Origin: Aureispira sp964404215
GTDB taxonomy: Bacteria; Bacteroidota; Bacteroidia; Chitinophagales; Saprospiraceae
DNA: 64,000 bases
Assembly (NCBI GenBank): GCA_964404215.1
Contig: CAYOJF010000008.1
Coordinates: 8,345 to 72,344 of the forward strand
Reading direction: 5' to 3'
The notes beneath the pieces are model-generated. The model ran no database searches. It saw nothing but the letters and a program-made list of their open reading frames with translations, and was not told where the DNA came from. The position numbers and the translations under genes were made by a program. Positions 43,866-53,643 of the stretch are shown here, piece after piece. How positions within the stretch are numbered: the first letter of the stretch is position 1; each line of letters begins with the position of its first letter.

Positions 43866-45329
43866 TTAGTTATGTTTCCAGAAATAAGGTGTGAATAAGA
43901 TCAAAACTGTAAACAGCTCTAATCGACCTAATAACATCAAAAAGACAAGCACCCACTTTCCGCTAGCTGGCACACCAGCAAAATTATCCACTGGTCCCAA
44001 CTCTCCTATGGCAGGTCCTACGTTCCCTAAAGAAGTAGCTACCGCTCCTAATGCCGTCAATAATGGCTGCTCGAAATCAGACATAATAACGGTCATGACA
44101 ATAGAACCAATAATAAAAGTAATGATGTAAAGCATCAAAAAAACAAGTATATGCGTTAAGATTCTTGAAGTTACTAACTGTTTATCTACTTTGGTACGAA
44201 TAATAGCCTTAGGATGCAATAAACGCTTTAATTCCAAAAAAGAGTTTTTGACAATAACTAAATAACGGATAATTTTGACTCCTCCACTCGTAGACCCTGC
44301 ACAAGCTCCACAGGAAAGTAGGAAAAAACATAACAAGGTCAAAGCAGGTGTCCATGACGTATAATCTGCGGACACAAATCCAGTCGTTGTAATCAAAGAA
44401 ACAATCTGAAAAGCGACATCTCTAAAAGAACGTTCGAGTCCCAGATCTGTCACAAAAAACACCACCGCTGTAGCACTAATAATTAGACCTAATACTAAAA
44501 AACAATACGTTCTGAATTCATCACTACTCCATACTTTCTTGAAGTTTCCTTTCAACCCGTAATAGGTAATCGTATAGTTGATCCCAGCAATAAACATAAA
44601 TAAGATAACAGTATACTGCAAGAAGGGGCTATCAAAATGAGCCATACTAGCATTTTTGGTCGAAAACCCACCAGTAGCCATCGTAGTAAGGGCATGATTG
44701 ACTGCATCATAAAAATTCATTCCTCCTATGAATAACAACACCCCCAAAATACCTGTCAATCCCATATAAATCAACCAGAGCCTTTTGGCTGTTTCCTTGA
44801 TTCGAGGGTGAATCTTATCAGAAGTAGGTCCTGGTGCTTCTGCTACAAACAACTCTACCCCTCCAATTCCTAATAAAGGTAAAATAGCAACTGTCAATAC
44901 AATAATCCCCATTCCACCTAGCCATTGAGTCAAACTCCTCCAGAAAAGAATACCCTTAGGTACTGCTTCTATGTCATTAATGACAGAAGCTCCAGTAGTC
45001 GTCAAACCTGATACACTCTCAAAGATAGCATTGCTAATCTCGGGGAGTACCCCACTAAAACTGTAAGGCAATGTACAGAAAAAAGAGATAGCTGCCCAAC
45101 CTGTCGTTACGATCAAAAAACCATCTCGTTTACTTATCTTCTTACTACTATTTTTAGTCAAAAACCAAGCACCTAATCCAGCAATAATAGTCGTTGTAGC
45201 AGCTCCCAATATCGCTAAGACATCTCCCATCTGATAATACAATGCAAAAGGTAATGCTGTAAGCATAAAACTGCCTAAAACCACCAATAATACTCCTACT
45301 ACATTGACAACAATTCCTATATTAATCAT
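43866..45329 (-). CDS. trkH: Trk-type potassium uptake protein TrkH
   Basis: A 487-residue inner-membrane protein with about ten helices and the four selectivity-filter loops: SGLTTTGASVI, TTMATGGFSTKN, SLITTTGFVSADY and TSLGNVGPAIG. This is the TrkH/KtrB K+ translocation subunit. A cytosolic loop ELKRLLHPKAIIRTKV also fits the family. It follows trkA by 1 nt on the same strand (trkA stop 45331), so subunits are made from one mRNA. Start ATG 45329. Confidence 0.94.
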   Translation of the reverse strand: MINIGIVVNVVGVLLVVLGSFMLTALPFALYYQMGDVLAILGAATTTIIAGLGAWFLTKNSSKKISKRDGFLIVTTGWAAISFFCTLPYSFSGVLPEISNAIFESVSGLTTTGASVINDIEAVPKGILFWRSLTQWLGGMGIIVLTVAILPLLGIGGVELFVAEAPGPTSDKIHPRIKETAKRLWLIYMGLTGILGVLLFIGGMNFYDAVNHALTTMATGGFSTKNASMAHFDSPFLQYTVILFMFIAGINYTITYYGLKGNFKKVWSSDEFRTYCFLVLGLIISATAVVFFVTDLGLERSFRDVAFQIVSLITTTGFVSADYTSWTPALTLLCFFLLSCGACAGSTSGGVKIIRYLVIVKNSFLELKRLLHPKAIIRTKVDKQLVTSRILTHILVFLMLYIITFIIGSIVMTVIMSDFEQPLLTALGAVATSLGNVGPAIGELGPVDNFAGVPASGKWVLVFLMLLGRLELFTVLILFTPYFWKHN

Positions 45330-45330
45330 T

Positions 45331-46671
45331 CTATTTGAATATTTGTTCTACAGTACGGATTGCCTCTGGCAATGCCAATACAATTACTTTATCATCTATC
45401 TCAAAACGGAAATCTCCATTCGGAACAATACTTTGTTCGCCTCGTACGACTCCTGCTATAATCGATTTCTGGGGGAAATGCAATTCTTTGACAGGATGAT
45501 TCAACAAACGATTTTTTTTATGAACAACAAACTCAATCAACTCTGCATTTACTCCCTGTAGACTTGCGATTGCTTCTACCTTTCCTTTACGAACAAATCG
45601 GAATATATTATTAGCCGTAATCAGTTTTTTATTGATGATCGTATCTATACCAATATTCTGAGAAATATGTGTATAATTTACATTTTCAACCAAGGCAATC
45701 GTCTTATACACCCCTAACTCTTCTGCCATTAAACTGGTAATAATGTTCGTCTCTGCATTATCTGTTAAAGCAATTAAAGCATCCATCCGTTCCAGTCCCT
45801 CCTCTTTGAGTGCATCAATATCACCAGGAGCAGCACAAATTACCAAGCTTTTTTCCAATATCTGAGCAAATTCTTTCCCTTGGTTTTCATCTTCCAATAC
45901 AATTGTTACCCCATATTTTTTCTCTGCTTTCTGAGCAGTTCTCAATGCAAGAGGTGTTCCTCCTACTATCATTAGTTTTTTGATCGGTTTGAGCTGTTTA
46001 CCTACAAACTGCCTAGCTTGATCCAAGTACTGATTTTGTGTAGAAATATACAGATGATCTCCTTTTTTGAGCCTAGTATCCCCTCTTGGTATAATCGTTT
46101 CTTGTCCTCGCAGCAAGGCTATGCCTCTAAAATCAAAATCTGGTGACTCTTTATCAATTTGTATTATTGTTTTATTCACCAAGGGGCATGTAGTATCTAG
46201 GGTAAAACCTAATACTGATATTTTGCCATCCTCAAACTCAAACGAATCAGTGAACGAAGCACGCTCCAATAAGCGATGAATTTCTAATGCAGCTAATTGT
46301 TCGGGAGAAATCAAAACATCTACTCCTAACTGAGCAAACAACGCCTTATTATCATCTCTCAAATGTTCTATATTCGCAATACGAGCAATCGTATTGTTGA
46401 CCCCTAATTGCTTGGCTAACATTCCTGACAACAAGTTCGTTTTTTCGGAAGTTGTGACCGCAATAAATAATTGAGCTTTTTGTGTTTGTGCCTGCTCCAA
46501 AATCTTAAGTGAAGTAGCGTCTCCTAGTACTGTTAATACATCTAAATGTCTACTGACATGTATCAATACCTCTTCATTGGTATCTATTAAGGTTATATCT
46601 TGATTTTCTTTGGATAATAACTCTGCCAAGTGAAAACCAATTGCTCCTGCACCCGCAATCACAATCTTCAT
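45331..46671 (-). CDS. trkA: Trk system potassium regulatory subunit TrkA
   Basis: A 446-residue cytosolic regulator with two RCK modules. The first nucleotide-binding fold begins KIVIAGAGAIGFHLAELLSKE with the acidic end of beta-2 LIDTNEE; the second starts near residue 230 with KLMIVGGTPLALRTAQKAEK, where the GxGxxG motif is degenerate. Each is followed by a TrkA-C domain (ISVLGFTLDTTCP and AELIEFVVHKKNRLL). It gates TrkH in response to NAD(H) or ATP. It is the first gene of the trkA-trkH-trHb-thiH run. Confidence 0.94.
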   Translation of the reverse strand: MKIVIAGAGAIGFHLAELLSKENQDITLIDTNEEVLIHVSRHLDVLTVLGDATSLKILEQAQTQKAQLFIAVTTSEKTNLLSGMLAKQLGVNNTIARIANIEHLRDDNKALFAQLGVDVLISPEQLAALEIHRLLERASFTDSFEFEDGKISVLGFTLDTTCPLVNKTIIQIDKESPDFDFRGIALLRGQETIIPRGDTRLKKGDHLYISTQNQYLDQARQFVGKQLKPIKKLMIVGGTPLALRTAQKAEKKYGVTIVLEDENQGKEFAQILEKSLVICAAPGDIDALKEEGLERMDALIALTDNAETNIITSLMAEELGVYKTIALVENVNYTHISQNIGIDTIINKKLITANNIFRFVRKGKVEAIASLQGVNAELIEFVVHKKNRLLNHPVKELHFPQKSIIAGVVRGEQSIVPNGDFRFEIDDKVIVLALPEAIRTVEQIFK

Positions 46672-46933
46672 TTCTATATTTTTTGATGAATAAGTAATTG
46701 TTACCTTACAACTACTTGGTAAATAATTCTTCTAAGAACATGTCTAAAGAAATACTCTGCAAGCACAAATATATCAGATATATTCAAGTTGACAGAAAAA
46801 AAGTAGTACAACCTTTGATTTTAGCATCCAGTATCATCCTAAGCATAGCTTTACCTCTAAAAAAAATTCAAAACTATGCTCTATAAACTAATAACGAGCC
46901 ACCCCAAAAACTATGGAATGACTCATTTATAAT
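46672..46933. other. intergenic region between trkA and the repeat hairpin
   Basis: Upstream region of trkA. A 62-codon plus-strand frame (46698-46886) is present, but it has no promoter box, clear family or supporting context, so I do not call it. No other structure seen. Confidence 0.4.
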
Positions 46934-46969
46934 TAGGGGTTATTACGAATCTATTCGTAATAACCCCTA
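46934..46969. repeat. perfect hairpin of the GGTTATTACGAAT family
   Basis: TAGGGGTTATTACGAAT (46934-46950) and its exact inverse (46953-46969) are separated by two bases. It shares GGTTATTACGAAT with the arms of the 26249-26413 palindrome. It lies 26 nt past the stop of the DUF4197 gene but has no T-run on that strand, so a terminator role is uncertain. Confidence 0.6.
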
Positions 46970-46995
46970 TTGAATTTGTTTAACACAAACAAATT

Positions 46996-47724
46996 TTATC
47001 TACCGTCTTGTTTTGCAAATACTCTCTTCAAAATATCAGTTACACGCTTGACAGGATCTTTTCTGATCAAGGCCTCTTCTTTCTGAATCATTAGAAACAA
47101 ACCGTCCATTGCTTTATTCGTAACATGATCATCCAAATCTGGATTTACTTTCTGTACAAAAGGCACTTTATTGTAATTGCTAATCGCTGTTGTCCATGCA
47201 TCTGAAGCACCTACCTTATTGAGAGAGTTAGCAATCACTGGATTGAAAGAGCTATACAACTGTGAAGAAGTGGTTCTTTTCAAGTATTGTGTACAAGCAT
47301 CATCTGCTCCCATCAGTATATTCATAGCATCATTGATAGTCATACTTGTAATCGCCTTGATAAAAATATCTTTCGCTCCTACAGCAGCATCTTCAGCAGC
47401 ACGGTTAATTTTTTCTATCGCTACATCTACTACTTGACCAGCCCCTATATCACGTAGTGTTTTCTCTACTTTTTGTGCTTCTGGCGGAAACAGTACTTTT
47501 ACAGATGGATTTTTGAAAAAACCATCTTTTGCACTCAAAGTGCTGACACCTTTTGTTGTCCCTTGTTGTAATGCTTGTTTTAATCCATTCACGACATCTG
47601 CATTGGTCAATGCAGTAGAACTACTACCTCCCATTGCTGTTTTGCTTAATTCAGTGAGCGTATCACAACTGATGAGTGAAATAGCGGATACCATTACAAA
47701 TACCCATGTGAAAATCTTTTTCAT
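46996..47724 (-). CDS. DUF4197 domain-containing lipoprotein
   Basis: A 242-residue protein. The signal MKKIFTWVFVMVSAISLISC ends in a lipobox with Cys20. The mature part matches DUF4197: ALTNADVVNGLKQALQQGTTKGV, GFFKNPSVKVLFPPEAQKVEKTLR, AITSMTINDAMNILMG, ACTQYLKRTTSSQLYSSF and the closing EEALIRKDPVKRVTDILKRVF. The family is widespread in Gram-negative bacteria and has no assigned function. Mostly alpha-helical, tethered probably to a periplasmic membrane face. It is a single gene. Confidence 0.93.
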   Translation of the reverse strand: MKKIFTWVFVMVSAISLISCDTLTELSKTAMGGSSSTALTNADVVNGLKQALQQGTTKGVSTLSAKDGFFKNPSVKVLFPPEAQKVEKTLRDIGAGQVVDVAIEKINRAAEDAAVGAKDIFIKAITSMTINDAMNILMGADDACTQYLKRTTSSQLYSSFNPVIANSLNKVGASDAWTTAISNYNKVPFVQKVNPDLDDHVTNKAMDGLFLMIQKEEALIRKDPVKRVTDILKRVFAKQDGR

Positions 47725-47901
47725 ACCTTTCTTAGTTTATTAATTTAATGTATCATATATCTATAAAATACCTTTCAGATATCTCAAGATCATATCTTTG
47801 AGTTAATAGATTTCAAATCATGTGCCTAAATGAAAACCTACGGAGGATCTTTAAAGAATAAAGTATGTCTAATAGACGCCATTATTGGCTTTAGACCTTC
47901 T

Positions 47902-49398
47902 CTAGTTTGTCTTTTTTTCTTTACCATACATGAAATGATTGATTACTTCAAACAATTTTCGGGATAGTATATTTGAAAATGTAAAGAAGGTAAAAATAAT
48001 CATAAGACCAAACATACCTCGCTTGTAAGAATACATCAGTACATTTCTTAGACTATCCCAGTTGTAATCGATTAGATAAAATATAAAAGAGTATAAGACA
48101 AATCCACCTAAGCCTATCCATAACCAAAATAACTGTTCTGACAAAAGAGCATAAGCAGTTTGATTTTGGTTGGCTAATTTGGCTTTTCTGTATTGGAAAG
48201 CAATGTACAAACTACTAATAAGTGTCATAATCAGATACAAATGCATCGTCAAAGCGTAGTAATTTTTAGATCTAGCAACACCACTCGGGACTTCTTTATT
48301 TCCTCCCCAGACATACCCCCACCAAGAGGCAAATTTTTCAGCATCATAGGATAATAATAATCCTGGAGAAGCCTCCATATCTGGCTGCATATTATTGATA
48401 CTAATAAACAATGACCACAAAATAGTAGGAGCAAGTAATACCACCGCATAAATAACCATTCGAACAAAGTTTCTTTTAGTTCGATGTTCGACCCAGTCTA
48501 CAAAGACAACTACTCCTGCCAAAAATGCAAAAATAATATTTTCAGGTCGACACAAAGTATTAATTGACAGTAAGAGTAATGACAACCAAAAATAACGTTG
48601 TTGTTCTTCTCTATTTTTAAACCAGATCAACAATGCTATGAGACCAGAAGCTATATACATCGCTTGTGGCATATTAGTCTGTGATAACGAGGAATGAGCC
48701 GTCAATTCAGGAATCAATAACACTCCTAGAATGATTACAATTGCATTCAAAGAAGTTAATTTTAATTGGCGAGCTAATCCATAAAGTAATATTAATCCAG
48801 AGGTATGAAACATTGTGCTCATAATTTTAGATAGAACCGCTCCACTCATGTAAGCATAACCAAAACTGGCTGAAACCAAAGGTGGGTAAACCATACGATG
48901 TGCTGTATTGGCAATTGATTTTCCATTACTATAAAACAAACTATTATTAAATGTCCCTTCGTTGCTCAACACTTTTGCCATCAAATCATAACCCGCAATA
49001 GTATCGAATTCAAATGGAGGGAAAAATAAACATTTCTTTACTACTGCCCACCAAATAAAAGTGGCAAATCCAGCTATTACTAGCCATGGAATATTTACTT
49101 TTTGCCAGTTAGAGGGTAATCCAATCGGCTTAGGAATAAAAATTTCCTTTACAGAAGTTTTTTTGACAACCAATGTGTAAGCCAATGTTGCAATAATAAA
49201 TAAAATACTGACACTGTATATACTAGAAAGATTGATTGTAATCCCTACTAAATCAAGTAGAATCATTCCTATGACCTGAAAGCCAATTCCTAACAAAAAA
49301 GAACTTCCTATTTTTTCGGCGTAAGAAAACTCTTTTGAAATAACTGTAATGGCACAAAAACCAACTAAACAGGTAATTAAAATACTGAGCGGTAACAT
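47902..49398 (-). CDS. polytopic membrane protein, possible GT-C type glycosyltransferase
   Basis: A 498-residue protein with about twelve hydrophobic helices. The first large loop, CLFFPPFEFDTIAGYDLMAK, carries acidic residues at the position where GT-C glycosyltransferases (PMT/ArnT-like) keep the catalytic Asp. Family membership is only suggested by that layout; I cannot align it to a named family. A membrane-anchored protein (49425) starts upstream and ends 26 nt before this gene, and the two probably act together. The window offers no acceptor or donor hint. Confidence 0.6.
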   Translation of the reverse strand: MLPLSILITCLVGFCAITVISKEFSYAEKIGSSFLLGIGFQVIGMILLDLVGITINLSSIYSVSILFIIATLAYTLVVKKTSVKEIFIPKPIGLPSNWQKVNIPWLVIAGFATFIWWAVVKKCLFFPPFEFDTIAGYDLMAKVLSNEGTFNNSLFYSNGKSIANTAHRMVYPPLVSASFGYAYMSGAVLSKIMSTMFHTSGLILLYGLARQLKLTSLNAIVIILGVLLIPELTAHSSLSQTNMPQAMYIASGLIALLIWFKNREEQQRYFWLSLLLLSINTLCRPENIIFAFLAGVVVFVDWVEHRTKRNFVRMVIYAVVLLAPTILWSLFISINNMQPDMEASPGLLLSYDAEKFASWWGYVWGGNKEVPSGVARSKNYYALTMHLYLIMTLISSLYIAFQYRKAKLANQNQTAYALLSEQLFWLWIGLGGFVLYSFIFYLIDYNWDSLRNVLMYSYKRGMFGLMIIFTFFTFSNILSRKLFEVINHFMYGKEKKTN

Positions 49399-49424
49399 AT
49401 AGTAGTCTATTGAGAGGGTCTAAT

Positions 49425-50195
49425 TTATTGAGCAGTTTGAGCTTCTTTTTCTATAGGGAGAATGGTATAATATTCACGTTGTGCCACAGGGTATTTCAAT
49501 TCATCATATCCATGCCCATATAGTATAGCTACATGAGTAGCCTTTGCTTTTTTGGTTTCATAATCAGGGTCGGCTGTTTCATTCGGTTCTCCTTTTTCAT
49601 TGAGAGGAGCATCCCAGTTTTCATAAATCAATGTACGAGGATACAAAAAATAGGTACTGACTGATTTGCGATATACATTCTTGAACTTAGGTGTATTAGC
49701 AGGGGCATTCTCTGGTCGCTTTGCTTTGTATTTAGAAGGCATGATGATGATAGCATCTTCTGGTGTTTTGTCTCGAATCATTTTCAAGTAATTAAAATCT
49801 ACCCCACTCTTTGCCATTTGCTTATCATCTAAAGTAGCACTGTCCATTTTTGCCATGTTCGCATTATTTTGCTCTACGAAAGTATGATAAATCCATTTGT
49901 AGTTATGAAACCACTGAAAATTTTTAGTACGGCTATATTCCAATCCTTTATCATACAACTCGTAGTCCTTTCCTGTCAGCTTTTTATCTTTTTTCTGAAT
50001 TCTGAGAGCTACTTTATTTACTTTAGTCATATCAATATATCCATCAAGCATATAGTTAATTCCCAGATATAGAACAGCTCCAATTAGTATTGCTTTAAAG
50101 TAAAACGGGATAAGTCCTTCCTCTGTAGGTGTTCTTTTGGCTGCTGGGGATGTTCCGACTGCTTTGGGTGCCGTAGCCTTTTTTTTCTTACTCAT
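49425..50195 (-). CDS. membrane-anchored protein, partner of the 47902 product
   Basis: A 256-residue protein with a basic cytosolic N-terminus (KKKKATAPKAVGTSPAAKRTP), a single membrane helix (about residues 31-50) and a periplasmic domain. The domain contains YDKGLEYSRTKNFQWFHNYK, RDKTPEDAIIIMPSKYK, ready-to-fold STYFLYPRTLIYEN and THVAILYGHGYDELKYPV. The style of the TPEDAIIIMPSKY and YFLYPRTLIYEN stretches resembles soluble C-terminal domains of some bacterial membrane glycosyltransferases, as if that domain were encoded separately here. Low certainty. It lies 15 nt after folB. Confidence 0.6.
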   Translation of the reverse strand: MSKKKKATAPKAVGTSPAAKRTPTEEGLIPFYFKAILIGAVLYLGINYMLDGYIDMTKVNKVALRIQKKDKKLTGKDYELYDKGLEYSRTKNFQWFHNYKWIYHTFVEQNNANMAKMDSATLDDKQMAKSGVDFNYLKMIRDKTPEDAIIIMPSKYKAKRPENAPANTPKFKNVYRKSVSTYFLYPRTLIYENWDAPLNEKGEPNETADPDYETKKAKATHVAILYGHGYDELKYPVAQREYYTILPIEKEAQTAQ

Positions 50196-50210
50196 TTTGA
50201 TTCAATACTT

Positions 50211-50735
50211 TTAATTTCTTTCTTTTATAAAATGGGGGGTAAGACATCGCTTACAAATATACGGACCATAATTACGAGTCAATGTTGCTCGTGTTTCTGG
50301 ATAAACCATTCCATGGTTTGTCCAGCAGTCTTCAGGATCATAAGATATAAAGGCTTTACTGCATTTATTGCACTGAACCACAAAGCTGTCTTCCATTTCT
50401 ATATAAGCCTTACCTATCCTCGCTCCCATAGGTGGGTTTTCTTTGGTAATCCTAACTTTCATAGCTTGGATGTTATTACAAACATCTATTGTCGTCTCTA
50501 TAATTCGATTAGCGATAGCTTCCAATAGTTGTGTAGGTTTCGCCATTTCTATTTTAGCAATTCTATATATCGTTTCATAATTAACAGTATTGTCCAAATT
50601 GTCGGTGTGAGCGGCAGTAGCAAAATTAACCGTTAAGTAGACATCTACAATATAATCATTTCCGATTAAGCGTTCCTCTTCATAAAAACCATGAAACGCA
50701 TAGAATTTCATTCCCTCTAGTGCAATCAATCCCAT
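50211..50735 (-). CDS. folB: dihydroneopterin aldolase FolB with a cysteine-rich C-terminal extension
   Basis: A 174-residue protein. Residues 1-118 are FolB: LEGMKFYAFHGFYEEERLIG with the catalytic-site Tyr/His/Glu region, NTVNYETIYRIA, and LLEAIANRI with the conserved Glu. It converts dihydroneopterin to 6-hydroxymethyl-dihydropterin in folate synthesis. Ordinary FolB stops near residue 120; here 55 more residues carry two CxxC pairs (VVQCNKCSKAF and YICKRCLTPHF) plus one Cys and several His in between, like a zinc ribbon. The role of the extension is unknown. It follows the S9 peptidase gene by 8 nt. Confidence 0.88.
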   Translation of the reverse strand: MGLIALEGMKFYAFHGFYEEERLIGNDYIVDVYLTVNFATAAHTDNLDNTVNYETIYRIAKIEMAKPTQLLEAIANRIIETTIDVCNNIQAMKVRITKENPPMGARIGKAYIEMEDSFVVQCNKCSKAFISYDPEDCWTNHGMVYPETRATLTRNYGPYICKRCLTPHFIKERN

Positions 50736-50743
50736 TATTATAT

Positions 50744-52885
50744 CTATTTATCTAGTTTTTCGTCGATATATGTCAACACCTTATTGATCAAATGAACTCG
50801 ATCCTTTCCCCTAACATTATGTGGGTGCATAGGATAAGGGAAAAAATCCACTAAAATGCCATTATCAACAAAGGCTTTGACTAGACTAAAGTTGTGTTGC
50901 ATTACTACTACATCATCAATAGTACCATGTATCAATAATAAATCACCTTCCAATTTATCTGCATGATTGGATAAAGTTGTTTTTTCGTATCCTTCTGGAT
51001 TTTCTTCAGGACTATCCATATAGCGTTCGCCATACATTACTTCATAATAGTTCCAATTCGTAACAGGTCCTCCTGCTACTCCTACCTTGAATACATCTGG
51101 GTATTTCAACATCATAGAAGTCGTCATAAAGCCTCCATACGACCATCCATGAACTGCCATACGGTCTGTATCCGCATAAGATAGAGTTTTCAAATAATCC
51201 ACCCCTACCATTTGGTCTTGCATTTCTAGATCGCTCAAATTCCGATGAATACAACTTTCGAATTCAAATCCACGGTTGGCAGAACCTCTATTGTCTAGTG
51301 TAAAAACTAAGTAGCCTTGATTAGCGGCATAATGCATCCATAGACTTGCATTTCCTAACCAACTATTGGTAATCATTTGTGCATGAGGGCCTCCATAAAC
51401 ATAAACAATGACAGGGTACTTTTTGGCTGGATCAAAATCTGCTGGCTTAATCAAACGAGTGTGTAGTGGAGTACCATCTTTCGCCTTCAAGGTTTTGAAT
51501 GTGGTCGTACCTACCACTCTATCTGTATAAGGATCCGCAGCGGTTGAAATGACTTGTTGTTCTTTTCCTTTTGAATTTAGCAATCTCCATACAAATGGCG
51601 TTTCCAAATCAGAATACCCATCCAGTATGAATTTTTTATTACTAGATAACTTTATAGAATGTTGCCCTTCTTTGGTAATAATTCTGGTTGGATTTTTTTT
51701 GCCATCTAGAGAAGTTTTATATAAGGTGGTGTTAAGACCACTTTCGTCTGTCCCTTTTACCAATACACTCTTTCCTTTGTCATCTAGTCCCAAAATATCC
51801 AAAACAACCCAATTGCCTTTTGTTACCTGACCTAATAACTTTCCTTCGGTATTATAACGGTACAGATGATTGAAACCATCTCGTTCACTCTGCCACAAAA
51901 ATTCATTTTTATTATTTGGCAAAAACCACACGGCATGCTCTGGCTCTACATATCTATCATGTTCTTCTTTAATCAGGGTTTTGACAAAATCTCCTGTAGT
52001 AGCGTCATACTGATTCAACCACATGCGATTCTGTGCTCTATTCACTACTGCTACATACAAGTATTTGTTGTCTGGCCCCCAGCCAACATTCGTTAAATAT
52101 TGGTCTTTCTCTCCCTCTACGTTGAGAAAAATAACTTCTTTAGTCGCTCCATCAAATACGCCCACTTTAGCATACTCACTTTGCTGCCCTGTCATAGGAT
52201 ATTTGATTGGATTTAGAGTAGCAGGTGTTGTACTAATATCAAGTAAAGGGTACGTTGCGACATCTGTTTCGTCTTTTTGATAAAAAGCTAATTTACTGCC
52301 ATCAGGTGACCAAAAAGTACCTTTCTTTATCCCAAACTCATAACGGGCTATTGCTTGTCCTGTTACTATATCTTTATTCTTACTATAGAAAACCTCTACT
52401 TTTCCTCCCAAAGGGTTTTGGATGTACAGATTATTATTTTGTGTATAAGCAATCTGTTTCGTTTCCTTATGCCAATCATGATGTCCCCCTATTGGGATCA
52501 CTACTTTACTCAACAAAACCACCTTATTATCATTCCACTGCATGAAATAGGTTGTCTTGTCATATGTAAAGTCAAAAGACTCTGCGGTAGTCCATTTAAT
52601 ACCTGGTAGATAATTCAATTCTAAACCTGTTGCATCTTCCAGCATTTCTCTATCAATTGCTTTCACCGCCGTTTTCTTACTGGCTTCTTGCAACAAAATA
52701 GCACTCCTGTTTTCATTCATAAAAGAAAACTGCTGTTTGCCAGGTACCCATTGCAGATTAGCAGGTTGTTTGGGGTAGAACTGTCTCCATTGACCCATTA
52801 CAGATTCTTGCAATGTCAATGGTTTCTTTTGTGCGATTAAAGTGGTGGTTGTCAGTAGGAGTACCACTAGGTATAAATTTCTCAT
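50744..52885 (-). CDS. S9 family prolyl peptidase (DPP IV-like)
   Basis: A 713-residue exported serine peptidase. The signal peptide is MRNLYLVVLLLTTTTLIAQ. Residues about 40-450 form the beta-propeller (DPPIV_N-like; HDWHKETKQIAYTQNNNLYI, GTFWSPDGSKLAFYQKDETD). Residues about 460-710 are the hydrolase with VYVYGGPHAQ, the nucleophile elbow HGWSYGGFM, the Asp in LLIHGTIDDVV and the catalytic His in MHPHNVRGKDR. Specificity is for X-Pro or X-Ala N-termini by family; it acts in the periplasm or at the surface. The Glu pair of true DPP IV appears as QKDETD near residue 205. It follows the helicase gene by 11 nt. Confidence 0.92.
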   Translation of the reverse strand: MRNLYLVVLLLTTTTLIAQKKPLTLQESVMGQWRQFYPKQPANLQWVPGKQQFSFMNENRSAILLQEASKKTAVKAIDREMLEDATGLELNYLPGIKWTTAESFDFTYDKTTYFMQWNDNKVVLLSKVVIPIGGHHDWHKETKQIAYTQNNNLYIQNPLGGKVEVFYSKNKDIVTGQAIARYEFGIKKGTFWSPDGSKLAFYQKDETDVATYPLLDISTTPATLNPIKYPMTGQQSEYAKVGVFDGATKEVIFLNVEGEKDQYLTNVGWGPDNKYLYVAVVNRAQNRMWLNQYDATTGDFVKTLIKEEHDRYVEPEHAVWFLPNNKNEFLWQSERDGFNHLYRYNTEGKLLGQVTKGNWVVLDILGLDDKGKSVLVKGTDESGLNTTLYKTSLDGKKNPTRIITKEGQHSIKLSSNKKFILDGYSDLETPFVWRLLNSKGKEQQVISTAADPYTDRVVGTTTFKTLKAKDGTPLHTRLIKPADFDPAKKYPVIVYVYGGPHAQMITNSWLGNASLWMHYAANQGYLVFTLDNRGSANRGFEFESCIHRNLSDLEMQDQMVGVDYLKTLSYADTDRMAVHGWSYGGFMTTSMMLKYPDVFKVGVAGGPVTNWNYYEVMYGERYMDSPEENPEGYEKTTLSNHADKLEGDLLLIHGTIDDVVVMQHNFSLVKAFVDNGILVDFFPYPMHPHNVRGKDRVHLINKVLTYIDEKLDK

Positions 52886-52896
52886 AAATTGACCGC

Positions 52897-53643
52897 TTAT
52901 TTTTTGTCCTGATTCTTCTTTTGTTCTGATTTGGGATTAGAACGTCTTCTATTGTTATTTCTATTATTAGAAGGGCGTTTCTTGCCACCTTTTCTATTGT
53001 TATTATTATATTTTTTCTTTCCTCCTCCTGAAGTATTACTATTAGTCTTGTAAGCAGGTCCATCCCCCAATTCTGCGGGAAGAGCGATCTTAGGAACTTC
53101 AGCTTCTATCAATTTTTCAATCCGCTGGAATTTGTATACATCATTCGGATTGATAAAAGTCAGTGCTACCCCTGTAGTCGAAGCTCTTGCCGTACGTCCG
53201 ATACGGTGTACATAGTCCGCCGCATCACCTGGTACGTCATAATTAATAACCAAGTTAATATCTTTAATATCTACCCCTCTACTCAGTACATCTGTTGCTA
53301 CCAATATTCGAATAGATTTATTCGTAAATTTCAAAAGGACTTCTTCTCTTTGTTTTTGATCCAAGTCAGAAGAAATACCAGAGGTGTCAAATCCTTTTTT
53401 GCGTAGCTCTCTAACTATTACAGATACATTCTTTTTGGTAGAGGTAAAAATAAGAATACTCTGATACTCCTCCTTTCCCTTAATCAAAGCCTTTATTAAA
53501 GGTGTTTTTTGATTATCATAAGTCATGTAAGCTGCCTGCAATACTCCCTCGGCTGGTTTAGCCAGTGCTATATTGATAGAAAATGGATCTTCTAATATTT
53601 CATTGGCTAAAGTACGTAGTTTAGGAGCCATAGTAGCTGAGAA
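52897..53643 (-). CDS. DEAD-box RNA helicase, C-terminal part downstream of the assembly gap
   Basis: The frame entering from the gap reads FSATMAPKLRTLANEILEDP, which places motif III (SAT) just after the Ns. The helicase C-domain follows: IFTSTKKNVSVI, TDVLSRGVDIKDINLVINYD and HRIGRTARA with all key Arg. The last 50 residues are a basic, Asn/Arg/Lys-rich tail (NNNRKGGKKRPSNNRNNNRR), common in RhlE-type helicases and thought to hold RNA. The apparent start at 53631 is only the internal Met of SATM, so no separate protein begins there. With 53654-54152 this is one gene. Confidence 0.9.
   Translation of the reverse strand, partial: FSATMAPKLRTLANEILEDPFSINIALAKPAEGVLQAAYMTYDNQKTPLIKALIKGKEEYQSILIFTSTKKNVSVIVRELRKKGFDTSGISSDLDQKQREEVLLKFTNKSIRILVATDVLSRGVDIKDINLVINYDVPGDAADYVHRIGRTARASTTGVALTFINPNDVYKFQRIEKLIEAEVPKIALPAELGDGPAYKTNSNTSGGGKKKYNNNNRKGGKKRPSNNRNNNRRRSNPKSEQKKNQDKK

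Noticed and set aside
46698..46886. 62-codon plus-strand frame upstream of trkA
   Set aside because: It has no family likeness, no promoter box and no conserved neighbour; composition is like the surrounding non-coding DNA. A shorter start at 46740 would leave one hydrophobic helix, but this is not enough to call a gene.
47861..47880. Possible third copy of the TGTCTxxTAGAC core
   Set aside because: Only the central palindrome resembles the element at 14342 and 20966; AATGAAGAG and the C/G hairpin are missing.
51549..52609. Several plus-strand frames opposite the S9 peptidase gene
   Set aside because: They are shadows of a well-supported coding sequence and show no protein family features.
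53607..53642. Separate small helicase proteins on each side of the N run
   Set aside because: Motifs II and III fit one helicase; the split is caused by the assembly gap.
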